A program made the position numbers and the translations under genes. The notes under the pieces are model-generated. The model saw only the letters and a list, made by a program, of their open reading frames with translations. It did no database searches and was not told the DNA's origin. Positions 12,301 to 21,942 of a DNA stretch of 64,000 nucleotides are shown here, one piece after another (position 1 is the first letter of the stretch; every line of letters begins with the position of its first letter). The stretch spans positions 3,708,501 to 3,772,500 of the forward strand of contig JASJOG010000006.1 in the NCBI GenBank assembly GCA_030142905.1. The letters run 5' to 3'. Source of the DNA: Heliopora coerulea (Eukaryota > Cnidaria > Anthozoa > Scleralcyonacea > Helioporidae).

Positions 12301-14135
12301 GGATCGGTCTGTAGGTCTAATATATCATACTAATTGACAAACATTGCAAACTTTTTCAAGGGGCGAGGCCAATATCCGTCACATTGGTAGGATAGTCATG
12401 GTTAATAATTTAATTTCACCGGCAAAATCCAAGTAAAAATTCACGTAACTGTTGCAAAAGTGGAAACGGAGGAAGAATGTCTCGTCACTCAGGTAATTTT
12501 ACGTGAACACTAGCCTCAGCTTAAATTCAATAGCAAGATGCTTTTATGTTTCATCCTGAACTGTTTAATGTTTCTCATATCAAAAATGGTGAAAAACTTT
12601 AGTAAAGGAAAATAGTATAAATGAGTAGGAAAAGCAAGACGTCTGGACAGTCATTTAGCCAGTATCAGAATGATTTGAAATTGAACACTCGATAAGACTG
12701 GAAATAAACCACAAATGTCCTTGTACAGGTAATGCTCGTGTTAATTCACTTACACTTGAGCAATCTTCCGAACATCATGTAATTATTCATGGTTTCCGCT
12801 ACAATTTTCGCCACGTCGTCGCAGGCAAATTCCACAAATGCATAACCTTTTGAGTTACCATTCTAAAAGAAATAAAGCGTTAAATACGGACATTTTCGAT
12901 AATGAAGTATAACGTGTACACCCCAACACGCACTGTGTACCTACTTTTACTTTGTTTATATCACAGATTTTTATCATCAGTTGTTCATCAACTGCATTTC
13001 TCTAGATAAAAATACAATCAGTTTGGAATTTGTTTGCCTGTTAAGACAATCAGGAAATTTATTTTTTGTTTATCAATTTCTTTTCCAACTTAAAGTCCAA
13101 TATCCTGACACTTAAATTCCAAAAACCGGCATTATCCAAAAGCACCCCTATCAATTACGGTTGCTGATTGAAGTATCTTTTTCTAGTTTTTCACATCTTA
13201 TGCTTCCCTCACACATACAGTAACTTCTAATGATTGTTGCCTATGAATTCAAATTTGACAGTGAAGGAAAGAAACAATGGGAATTTAAGCTGCTATGGTT
13301 ATGTTAACAGCCATCTCCTAAAGGGGAGCCAAGAGGTAAAATACTAAAGTACCCTTGCCCTAGAGGGGCAAGGACACTTTAGTATTTCACTCTGGCTAAT
13401 GCCAGATGATTTTACTGGTCAGAGGGATGAGCCCTGCCCTTTAATGAGTAAAAGATGTTCCCTGTTTCCAAGGTAACAACAGTAACTAATAAATTCAGTT
13501 TCATTTAGCAACTGTAGTGCAAAATCCAGTCATTAACTTTTCTGGTGTACTAGTCGAAAGTTTATGACAAACAAACCTTATCTTATAATACCAATCTGAT
13601 AAGACTTTATTGTACCTGATAATTTTTAAACTTTTAGAGAAAATAGTGGCTCTGTATCTAAAAGAAAATACTGTACTGCAGAATTTCTCATGTTAAATTT
13701 TGAAGTTTTAGAGCTTTTATCAAATGAATTGGCATGTTAACAAATATTCCACCATATGTCCACAAATTGTAATGATCACAGTTAATTTTCCATGAATGTA
13801 TAGTAACAAAACTGAATTTTCAAGCTGTTTGTGATTAGTGTAGTTGCCATGAAGACAGCAAAAATCCTAGATATTACACAATCAGCTTAAACTCCCATTA
13901 TTAATTTCCTGTACTCTGCCAAATTTGGAATTACTGTATGGGCTATAACCATTCCAAGGGAATTATGAGGTGCAAAAAACTAGCAAAACTGTGTTCAGCA
14001 ATCTTGACTTTACTGCTACATTATTCATTCTCATTAAAATTCCACCCACATTTCTATAACTCAAAGAAAATATGGAAAATGTTTTCTTTATCCTAAATAC
14101 AGCATAGAAAACTTAACTGTAAACTATTATTATTA

Positions 14136-14166
<31 letters not shown>

Positions 14167-16344
14167 AACTGTAACCTTTTTGCTCCTCGACAAACGTAAT
14201 CTGTTAACAGTTCCAAACTGGGAAAAGAAGCCTTTCATTTCATTTTCATAAAACCCATGTGGAATATGACCAACATACACTACACCAGGCATCATTTCAT
14301 CATTATCCTAGGGAGAGGAAAAAATACAGCATGTTATATTAAATGCAGTATGTGCAACCTAATTATTACATTCTTCTAATACTTCTTTGCATCTCCATCT
14401 GCTTTTTCAAAACTGAACATAACAACATAGTAAATGCATAATCAACAGGAAAAATTATGTTCATAAACAAAACTTAGCAATATTAGGGATATATTTGTAC
14501 ATCCCTATGTCAATGTCAAGTAAAAGCTTGACCCAAACGTCATCCCAAATGTCAGTAAAGCTTGTTTAAACTAACATGTTTTGTTATTTGTCGTGTTTTA
14601 TCCTGTTATGGCTATTCACATTCGAATTTTGAGCTGGGCATTAATATTCATCCTACAACTACGATTCCCGCCTGGTAAATCCTTGGTCAATGTTTGTACA
14701 ACAGTTTTTTTAATTTCACTTTATACGATTTTTGAGTTCAACTGATAAAATTAATGGAAGTACATGTATGCAGTGCTATAATAAGTGAGCACAATCAACT
14801 GCAATCGCCAGAGTAGGTTCTCATACATGGGGAACATGATTTGTTTTCTATAATAAACCAGCACACGTTCTTGTCTCCAACAACCAAGGAATTACCTATA
14901 TTAGTTTTTGGAATACTTAAGCAAATTTGAACTGTCTATCATCATAAAAAAGGACTTGAATCTTACTTCAAGTATTACCCTACTTGTTTTTTGAACAATA
15001 AATAGCATGATTCTAAATCTTTAAAGATGGTTTTTATTGGTTAAATCATTACAAGAATCTACTTTGTTAACACAATGTAACAATGCATGTTAAAGTAGTT
15101 TGTAAAGCAACACTTTGTCTTGGTTCTTTCTCATGAATATGAACAAAAAATGTTGAACACCTTAACTGATCACACACACGGCTTTCAACTGCTGTTTATT
15201 GGAAGCCCACGTTCACTGGTTTGCTTATAAATTTTGATAGTTTTATTCCCTTCTCTTTTAAAAGTGGTTTTGTCTGCACCTTCACTTAACTGCTATTATA
15301 AAATTTTCTCATCATACCACATTTTTCCTGACAAGTATAATTTCAAGCTGTTGACCAACTCTACTTCACAGCACTTTGCTAACACACATCAATGTTTACA
15401 TCTTTTGCAAAACATATTTTGCAATCAAAGTTTACAATACACAGCAGTACTGGACCACATGAAAGCATTGATCAGGAAGCTTTATTTAGCTGCAATACAG
15501 TTTCTTTTTACCTGAGTTTACTTAAAGTTGATGCATGTTTACAAAGTGCTGGGAACTAAAATACATGTTAAGATTACATTGTCCCTGCAATAGACTGGAC
15601 AACTGTCTTCAGTTTCATAATTCAATGTTATGAGTTAAGACAGTTCTGAAAGGGCTCAGCAGAGCAGAATGTAGTCAGCACACCATTTTACATAGCAGAA
15701 CAGTTATTGAAATATTTGCAAGATAAAAGAGGTTTGAACTGTCCAACTGAATTCAGTTTATGTATGACATTACAGTTTTATTCCATTATCTTTTAAACAT
15801 TTCAGAATTCCATACAACCCTAAATTGACCCTGCAACAGACCAAAGAAATATCTTACATAATTGAAATTTTGTTCTCCCTAATGTATAGCAAAATGGTGT
15901 TAATGGTTGTCTGCTGGTGCTATAGAATGCCTCATGATGCAAATGGTTGCATATCTATGTTAATGAATGTCACTTTCTATGGAAAATGTTATATGAAAGC
16001 AACAAAAATGTTATTGAATGTCGTTTCAATAAAATGAATGTAATTTTGCATTAACAAGTTTGAGATTGGTGTTAATGAGGACATATTTTCTGCTAATGAA
16101 CAGTAAAATGTGTAATTTGAGAGTTCTATGGTTATTAAAATCCAAAACTAATTGAGAATGCTAATTTTGTAGATCTGGAAATGTACCAAAAGGAATACAG
16201 TACTCAATCATTTCCTGCAACTGCATGTATTTCACTTTCAACCCTAGTCATGCTTCTAGATTTAGAATACCTGGCCTTACAAAAATTAAAAATGCATGAA
16301 GTTTAAACATATATTGTATATATCATATTATATGACATACACAC

Positions 16345-16379
<35 letters not shown>

Positions 16380-16634
16380 TAATTACATCTGTTATTTAGG
16401 ATAAAGCTAATACTCACTACTCTGCCAAGAACAAGAGACAAGTTACTGATGTTTCGAGCGAAACCTCCTTCTATAACGGACAGAACCTTTGACTTCCTTC
16501 TATAACGGACAGAGCCAAAATGATTATGTCATACTCACCTTCCTCTTTAACATCTTCGCTTTTTCTTCGAATTCTTTCTGTTTTTCAGAATCTAACGCCA
16601 AGGTTTCTTGTGGTCGCGCTATTTCGGAAGCCAT
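6327..16634 (-). CDS. NIFK: NIFK, nucleolar RRM protein interacting with Ki-67 FHA domain (3' end missing)
   Basis: Exons, in gene order: 16539-16634, 14176-14307, 12754-12862, 11661-11767 and 6327-6437, giving 185 codons. All borders are GT-AG on the minus strand; phases are 0, 0, 1, 0. Residues 33-117 form one RRM: RNP2 is VYVGHI (42-47), followed by [18 protein letters not shown], and RNP1 is KGYAFVEF (81-88). Exon 5 gives the basic segment ending [12 protein letters not shown], close to the human KKGIDYDFPS. Family members bind pre-rRNA in the nucleolus, support large-subunit maturation and bind the Ki-67 FHA domain. The C-terminal exon(s), which in human carry the Ki-67-binding part, were not found, so this is partial. 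Intron 4 (5.2 kb) hosts a Penelope-like element and a hAT-like insertion. The gene shares a promoter region with MDH1B. Confidence 0.9.
6438..7481. other. NIFK intron 4, left part: no other feature seen
   Basis: No exon or repeat was recognised between NIFK exon 5 and the dispersed repeat at 7482. Confidence 0.3.
7482..8210. repeat. Dispersed repeat with palindromic tail, copy 2, split by an insertion
   Basis: The segments 7482-7712 and 8172-8210 together match the repeat at 4975-5215, including the GATATGTC palindrome with its GGGCTTCGCC apex. The interruption is the hAT-like element at 7713-8171. Copy 1 is uninterrupted, which gives the order of events. Confidence 0.7.
7713..8171. mobile_element. 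hAT-like short element nested in a repeat
   Basis: The left end is CAGTGTTCTAGGTAGG and the complement of the right end is AGTGTTCTAGCGAGG. An 8-bp flank, GCTTAAAC on the left and TCTTAAAC on the right, matches in seven of eight positions. This fits the 8-bp duplications of hAT transposons. No transposase is present in the 459 bp. Confidence 0.6.
8557..8595 (-). ncRNA. Hammerhead-like hairpin, left copy
   Basis: On the minus strand this reads GGT-CTGAAGA, a GATTTT/AAAATC stem with a five-base loop, then GAAA, TATC and ACC. The outer GGT/ACC can pair. CTGANGA, a stem, GAAA, a minimal third stem and a UH site is the hammerhead order, and Penelope-like elements are known to carry minimal hammerheads. 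One extra U between core and stem departs from the consensus, so activity is uncertain. Confidence 0.4.
8622..10274 (+). pseudogene. Penelope-like polyprotein: reverse transcriptase plus GIY-YIG nuclease, one in-frame stop
   Basis: The frame is open from 8622 to the terminal stop at 10272-10274 except for one TAA at 9510-9512. Reverse transcriptase motifs appear in order: [44 protein letters not shown] and the catalytic YIDD at 9285-9296. The GIY-YIG domain follows: [10 protein letters not shown] with a CPGC pair, SYIGKT (YIG at 9942-9950), RLSEH, and near the end the conserved Glu in [12 protein letters not shown]. The N-terminal part of the usual reverse transcriptase is missing, so the copy is truncated. 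The stop falls between the two domains, in a stretch otherwise well preserved ([12 protein letters not shown] follows), so the inactivation looks recent. Confidence 0.85.
10464..10502 (+). ncRNA. Hammerhead-like hairpin, right copy (core G lost)
   Basis: Same motif as the left end, but in sense orientation to the element's ORF: CTGAAGA at 10467-10473 and stem 10475-10480 with 10486-10491. The expected GAAA reads AAAA from 10492 because of a G-to-A change. If the motif is a ribozyme, this copy should be inactive. Confidence 0.35.
10670..11300. repeat. Diverged tandem duplication, about 400-bp offset
   Basis: About 200 bp at 10670-10865 recurs in the same orientation at about 11070-11300. Both contain a CC(G/A)GCAAAAT block followed by CGAC(G/A)TAACAA and a GGAGGGGG run. 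It lies in NIFK intron 4. Identity is moderate, with many indels. Confidence 0.5.
11768..12753. other. NIFK intron 3: no other feature seen
   Basis: No recognisable exon or repeat. Confidence 0.3.
12863..14124. other. NIFK intron 2, with a palindromic dispersed repeat at about 13335-13440
   Basis: Positions 13335-13390 form an inverted repeat (AAATACTAAAGT and ACTTTAGTATTT around CTTGCCC and GGGGCAAG). The following GGCTAATGCCAGATGATTTT block recurs on the opposite strand at about 39562-39602. The rest is unremarkable. Confidence 0.5.
14125..14166. repeat. (TTA)n microsatellite
   Basis: About 14 TTA/ATT triplets immediately beside the donor site of NIFK exon 2, on the intron side. Confidence 0.9.
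14308..15815. other. NIFK intron 1, left part
   Basis: No exon was recognised. A block at about 14632-14676 (GGGCATTAATATT plus GATTCCCGCC) resembles, in reverse, the edge of the palindrome at 36707-36895. Confidence 0.35.
15820..16120 (+). repeat. Dispersed repeat, copy A
   Basis: About 300 bp that recurs in the same orientation at about 32095-32400 in a TPK1 intron. Shared blocks include ATGGTTGTCTG, TATCACTTTCTATG and CAATAAAATGAATGTA. No terminal structure or coding capacity is visible, so the class is unknown. Confidence 0.55.
16347..16376. repeat. (TA)n microsatellite
   Basis: A run of about 15 TA dinucleotides in NIFK intron 1. Confidence 0.9.
16441..16515 (-). repeat. Penelope-type end motif beside a tandem 18-mer
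   Basis: On the minus strand this reads GGTTTCGCTCGAAAC-ATCAG, similar to the CTTCGCTCGAAACC block at 60965. Next to it the block CCTTCTATAACGGACAGA occurs twice about 29 bp apart (from about 16467 and 16496). It sits next to the donor of NIFK exon 1. Confidence 0.35.
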
Positions 16635-16740
16635 GTTGGATTTTTGGAATTTGAGACAGCGGCTGCTCTATGAGGCGCAGAGACATATTTGCACACTTGT
16701 TGTTATGGTTACACGCATCCAAACACGAAACTGTAGGAAA
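16635..16740. promoter_or_regulatory. Bidirectional promoter region of NIFK and MDH1B
   Basis: Only 106 bp separate the two divergent start codons. The segment is richer in G and C than its surroundings and has no obvious TATA box. GTTGTTATGGTTAC at 16699-16712 resembles an RFX X-box with one mismatch. Transcription start sites cannot be placed from the sequence. Confidence 0.55.
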
Positions 16741-18150
16741 ATGGCGAAGTATGTTGTTGCAGGAAAAGCCGATTGTCCGTTCTTTGCAAAAGCAGAACTC
16801 TTGGCCGACGAATTAGCACATATTCTTCCAGATTTTAAAGTACACAAAATAGTTGTTACCCCTGAAAAATGGCAAGACTGGTTGCAAGAAGCTTGCGAAG
16901 AACGGGGCTGGAGCCATGATCGGTCTCCTCTGGTTTGGAAAGAGCTGGTCGATCGTGGAGGGAAAGGATTGTTAGTCGGTGGTTGCGATGATTTCATGGA
17001 AATGGCTGACGCATATTATGGTGTTCGATCGAAGAAAATGAGTGAGGAACTGTGTAAAATTGCTGAGGAAAACCTTGCCACGAAACAAGCTGTAGAAGCA
17101 GAAAACGCTGACGCCGCAAAGGCTATTAACCCCTTACGAGTGGCCATTACTGCTGGTGCATCACCTGTTAATTACGTTGTCTTGAATTCCCTTTTTAGCG
17201 GAAAAATATTTGGACAAGAGCAAGACATCAGTGTAACATTGCTGGACAAAGCTGAAAACCAAGATGTGTTAAAAGGAATTATAATGGAAGTCTATGATTG
17301 CGCGTGGCCATTATTAAGGAATATCTCCCAGACCTCAGAAGCAACCGATGTTTTCAAAAACAGTGATTTGATTATAATGCTTGATACAGCATATACTGCG
17401 GAAAGCGACGAACTCTCTAGCTCCGCTGCAACCGCTGAAGTCTTCAAGCGATATGCTGAAATCATTGAAACCGACGCAAAAAAGAATGCCAGAATTCTTG
17501 TTTGTGGTGAAAACGCCAATATAAATGCAACCGTGGTATCCAAGTATGCTCCTTCCATTCCGAAGCGTAATATTTGTGCACTGTCGAGACTACAAGAGAA
17601 CCGTGCAAAGGCAGTAGTAGCAAGAAAGTTAAATGTCAACTCATCTGGAATACTCGACCTAATTGTTTGGGGTTGTCCGGGATGTGAGGATTACGTTGAC
17701 ATTAGTAGGTCACAAGTGAAAGGATACGATGGAGCAATATGGGCACCACATATCAAAACTTTCTCACGCTCGGTTGTGGAAATGGTTCATGATGATAAGT
17801 GGGTTTCTGGAGAGTTTTTAAGAAACGTAAATAACCATGGGTTAATTCTAGCAAAAAGGAACACGTTTTGCCCCAGCATGTCCACTGGTGGTGCTATTTT
17901 AGACTGTATTCAAGATTGGTGGCATGCATCAAGTGACCATGTAACATCTCTAGGTGTTGTCTCTGAAGGCTGGTATGGGGTACCAGAAGGCATTGTGTTT
18001 TCTTTTCCAGTGAAATTTAAGGATGGTTTGTGGGAAATTGTTGATGATTTAGAACTGAATGAAGAAGCAATGATTAAAATTAAAACAATTGGAGAAAATC
18101 TGAAAATGCAGACTGATGATGTGCTTGAAAAATTAACCATGCATATGTAA
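16741..18150 (+). CDS. MDH1B: MDH1B, malate dehydrogenase 1B-like protein, intronless
   Basis: 469 residues in a single exon. The start MAKYVVAGKADCPFFAKAEL matches the N-terminus of vertebrate MDH1B, so I chose the ATG at 16741 and not the upstream in-frame one at 16489, which would overlap NIFK exon 1 in antisense. Residues 1 to about 130 are the MDH1B-specific N-terminal region, then a Rossmann-like segment (VAITAGASPVNYVVLNSLF) and the lactate/malate dehydrogenase C-terminal domain (SLGVVSEGWYGVPEGIVFSFPVKF). The segment holding the catalytic His in true malate dehydrogenases (WGNHS) reads WGCPG here (W310), while an Arg in ENRAKA (R288) is kept. Enzymatic activity is therefore doubtful; human MDH1B also lacks that His. 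Its biological role is not established. A polyadenylation signal AATAAA lies at 18264-18269. Confidence 0.92.
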   Translation: MAKYVVAGKADCPFFAKAELLADELAHILPDFKVHKIVVTPEKWQDWLQEACEERGWSHDRSPLVWKELVDRGGKGLLVGGCDDFMEMADAYYGVRSKKMSEELCKIAEENLATKQAVEAENADAAKAINPLRVAITAGASPVNYVVLNSLFSGKIFGQEQDISVTLLDKAENQDVLKGIIMEVYDCAWPLLRNISQTSEATDVFKNSDLIIMLDTAYTAESDELSSSAATAEVFKRYAEIIETDAKKNARILVCGENANINATVVSKYAPSIPKRNICALSRLQENRAKAVVARKLNVNSSGILDLIVWGCPGCEDYVDISRSQVKGYDGAIWAPHIKTFSRSVVEMVHDDKWVSGEFLRNVNNHGLILAKRNTFCPSMSTGGAILDCIQDWWHASSDHVTSLGVVSEGWYGVPEGIVFSFPVKFKDGLWEIVDDLELNEEAMIKIKTIGENLKMQTDDVLEKLTMHM

Positions 18151-18689
18151 AATCAGATGTATAAACTTATGAAGATATCACTATAATACTATTTAAAATC
18201 AAGTATTCTGTAAAATTAATATGTTATTAAATAATGGCACATCAAATTGTTCAAAAAATTAAAAATAAAAGTTGTCTGCTGCTAGTGTAATGCTACTGAA
18301 AACAGAAAATTACCCCCTACTATAATCATGTTTTTTTTTTTCCCAAGTTTGTTACTTCAATTTTTTGCAATAGTTTTTATTATGAAAGAGAAAATAAAAT
18401 TTTAAAAGTGTTGATTCATTTTACTCATATATTCAAGTTTAACAGTTTTCAACTGTAATGTGTCACCCTCGGTAAATAAAGTTATTCATTCATTCATTCA
18501 TATTTTGCAATTTAAAATTCCATTTATTATACTATATGAATCAAACTGTTAAAATTTACATGAATTATATAAATTAAAATTTCCACTTAGATGATAGTCT
18601 AAAACAACCTTTCTGGCTCTGCAGGCTAAACATCTGGCTTATGTGGACAGTGGGCCAGTTCTTGTCTTTGGCATCCATTTCCCTTCATA
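18151..18689 (+). other. MDH1B 3' flank with a possible LINE tail
   Basis: AATAAA at 18264 is a likely poly(A) signal for MDH1B. At 18440-18502 the block GTGTCACCCTCGGTAAATAA followed by (ATTC)n resembles the short-repeat tails of CR1/L2-type LINEs. No LINE coding sequence is present. Confidence 0.35.
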
Positions 18690-21600
18690 CCGTAAACCGG
18701 GGTGACTTTGAAAATTGGGTGACTTTGGCCAAGTCTCAGTTTTTCTATTCAACCCCTGCAAGATTTGATGTTACCCATTGACATTTAATTTTTTTTTACT
18801 TTTTTGTAAAGCATGAGTTGTTTTTGCCTAATTTTAATGTTGTTTTTGTCAGATCTATAATATCTCCACAAATAAACAGTGAAACCATCCGTTCTGTCGA
18901 ATGACCTTAAAATACTGTAATTGAAAGTCTGATTCCCATCTTCTTATTAAATATTGTGAAAGTTTTCTAGGCTATCAGAGATGAAGAGTGTACATTGAAT
19001 TCCACTAATATAACAATTGCTTCTTGATTGCTGTACTTTTCAAGCAAACAAGGTAGGTGGCCAAAGTCACCCCACATGTTTGGTACTTTTTGGGGTGACT
19101 TTGACCAAATAGAAAGTGTTTTTAAATGCATGCTCGGCGCCATATTGGAAATTCCATGATGCATTTCGTCAAAGCACGTGCTTGACTCTTTCTTTTTTGA
19201 AAAACAACTGCCTCGAAGTTTGACGTGGAAAAAAACAAGGTACGAAAATAGTAATTATAGCTTTATATTTTTTTCAATTTTCACTTTTTATTTTATTTAC
19301 AAACAAAACAATGTAAAAAGTTATTGTGTTTTGAGTTTTTGAATCATTTTGATATTGATTTGCATCCTTTTTTACGGTTTTTCACTGTTAAAAATACATT
19401 TACGAAGATGGCCAAATTCACCCCACGATATATTGGAATATATACTTGAGGGGTGACTTTGACCACCTAAGCTTAATTCAATTTTAGAACAAGTTTAATA
19501 CCAATATCAAGTTTCATAATGTGTTACTTTTCACCCTGTAGATGCCTCGAACATATATTGCAAGGCAAAGAGGAAAGCGAAACTATCAAGCATATTCCAA
19601 AGAAGATCTTGAAACATGTTTGAAAGCTGTTGCTAGTAGAAAATTGTCTATTCGAAAGGCAGCACGTTTATATAATATCCCTCGCACAACAATCAAAAAC
19701 AAAATAGAGGGAAAGCATACGAAATCAGTTGGCGGGCAAACTATTTTTTCCGATAAAGAAGAAGAAATATTTGTATCCCGAGTGATAACCATGTGTGATT
19801 GGGGATTCCCACTAGATAAGATTGACTTACGAATGATGGTTGCTGCATACCTTACCAAGCAAAAGCGGGTTGTAACCTGTTTTAAGAATAACATACCAGG
19901 AGACGATTGGGCAGCTAGCTTTATGAAAAGGTGGGGATTGACACACAGAGTTGCAACAAACATAAGAAGAAAAAGAGCGAAACTGGCAAAATCAGAACTT
20001 GAAACTTATTTTACCAATATTGAAAAGGAAGTACAAGGAGTTCCTGCATCAAATATTTGGAACTACGATGAAACTAACCTCAGAGATGACCCTGGAAGCA
20101 AGAAAGATGTATTGAAAAGAGGAACTAAATACCCAGAAAGACTGATGGACAGTAGCAAATTATGTTATTCGATAATGTTTTGTGGAAATGCAGAAGGGGA
20201 TATGCTTCCACCATTTGTTGTATAAAAATCAGTGCATCTTCATGATACATGGGTGAGAGGAGGACCTAAAGGTGCCCGTTATAACAGGACTCGAACTGGT
20301 TGGTTCGATGAAATAACATTTGAAGATTGGTTTTTTTCTCTTGTTCTACCCAAATTAAGGAAGCAAGATGGGAAAAAGGTCCTCATTGGGGATAACTTGT
20401 CATCTCATCTCAACAGTCGGGTTATTGAAGCATGCAAGAAGCACAATATCGCATTTGTATGTCTTTTTCCTAATGGCACGCACATTTTGCAGCCATTGGA
20501 TGTCGCTTACTTTGCCCCGGTAAAGAAAGCATGGAGAGCATTGTTATTTGATTGGAGAAAATCGACTTCTGGACGTAAGTATGGCACATTACCAAAAGAA
20601 CAATTTGCATCGTTACTGAAGAAGCTAATTGAGAAATTGAGTGAAGGAAATGGCAAACAGAATTTAATTAGTGGATTCAAAGCTTGCAGACTTCATCCAT
20701 TCAACCCAAAAGAAGTTTACGCCAAAATCCCGAGCGAAAATACCATGAGTCCCAGTAAGGCACTTGATCAAAGTCTCCTAGATACCTTAGCCGAAATGCG
20801 AGGTAATGATGCCGAAAAAGTGCAAAACCGTGCCAAGAGAAAGCTTTTTCATGTTCAACCAGGCAAGTCCATTTCGGAAAATATTTTCTTTGAATGTGAT
20901 GATGAAGAAAGAGAAGAGGATATTGCGACTGAAACAGAAGAAATGGAGTCTAGTGATTCTGGAACAGAAGAAGAAACCGGATCGAAATATGAAGCAGAGT
21001 CTGACTTTGGTACTACTTCGAACGAATCATATTCACCAAAACAAAAGTTATTAAAAACCTTGTTGAAGGTACATAAGTCATTAGACGATAGTAAAAAAGG
21101 TTATCTGTATGCTGTCTACTATGGTCAAAAATATTGGGGAAAGATGCAATTGTGTTTTGCTGATGATTCTGATGATGATGTAAGTGACGTTGAATTCAGT
21201 TTTCTGCGCTACCGAGGAGATGGTTACTGGGATTTTCCAAAGAGGTTGGATGTTGAGATTGTAAAGGCAAAGTATGTTTTCTATGGTCCATGTACCCCCC
21301 AAACAACGATTGCAGGAAAAGGATATAAAATAATCGATGATGGAGCCGCCAAGCACCGGTACAAATTACTGAAACAGCATCATGTTTATGCCACAATGTG
21401 ACATTACTTTTTACCAATGCATGCGTTTAATTTTAAAATATTAATTTGTCATTGTTATTGAAATGTTACCAACGAGTTCTTAAGGTTTGATAATTATATG
21501 TTGGTCGTTAATTTATGTGTTGAAGGGACGTTGTTCTACTACTAACGTTGTTCCAATGCTTTATAAAAGAACTGCTTGTCATTCCAAATATTAAATGTCC

Positions 21601-21940
21601 GGATTTTAATTTATCAATAGAAAAAGATTCAACAACCTTTTCCTTGTATCATGTAATATGCTCTAATCCACTTTATTGATTGCTCGTTTATTTTTGGGGC
21701 CAATCAGTAAGAGATGTTAAATGGGTGGTCAAAGTGCCCCCAACCCGGGGTGATTTTGGCCACCAGTAAACGAAGCTGTCGACGCTAACTAAAAGATGGC
21801 ATATTTCATTAGTGTTTGTAGCAGAAATCATAAACATACTGCCAGTGTTTTTTACCCATTTTTGAAGTTCTAAAAATAGCAATGGGTATACAATGTGATA
21901 AAAATTACAGAAACTGGTACAAAGTCACCCCGGTTTACGG
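18690..21940 (+). mobile_element. pogo/Tigger-type DNA transposon, nearly complete
   Basis: Perfect 21-bp inverted ends begin CCGTAAACCGGGGTGACTTT (18690-18710 and 21920-21940). Both are flanked by TA (18688-18689, 21941-21942), the duplication used by Tc1/mariner/pogo elements. Variants of the subterminal motif GGGGTGACTTTGACCA occur at about 18717, 19059-19073 (reverse), 19092-19107, 19410-19424 (reverse), 19449-19466 and about 21729-21765; these are likely transposase-binding sites. One transposase frame fills the interior. The intact ends suggest recent insertion, between MDH1B and TPK1. Confidence 0.92.
19542..21401 (+). pseudogene. pogo-type transposase with one in-frame stop
   Basis: The frame is 620 codons with a single TAA at 20223-20225, just after LPPFVV, where the family usually has a sense codon before KSVHLHDTW. 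The N-terminus carries a psq/CENP-B type helix-turn-helix (YSKEDLETCLKAV, RKAARLYNIPRTTIKNKI). The DDE domain shows NYDETN, IGDNLSSHLN and LQPLDV, the last being the usual pogo signature. The C-terminal third is acidic (DDEEREEDIATETEEMESSD) and then basic. Everything except the stop looks intact. A second open frame starts at GTG 20232, but I regard this as one broken gene. Confidence 0.88.
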
Positions 21941-21942
21941 TA

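Noticed and set aside
16489..16740. N-terminal extension of MDH1B
   Set aside because: It overlaps NIFK exon 1 in antisense and has no similarity to MDH1B, whose N-terminus aligns at 16741.
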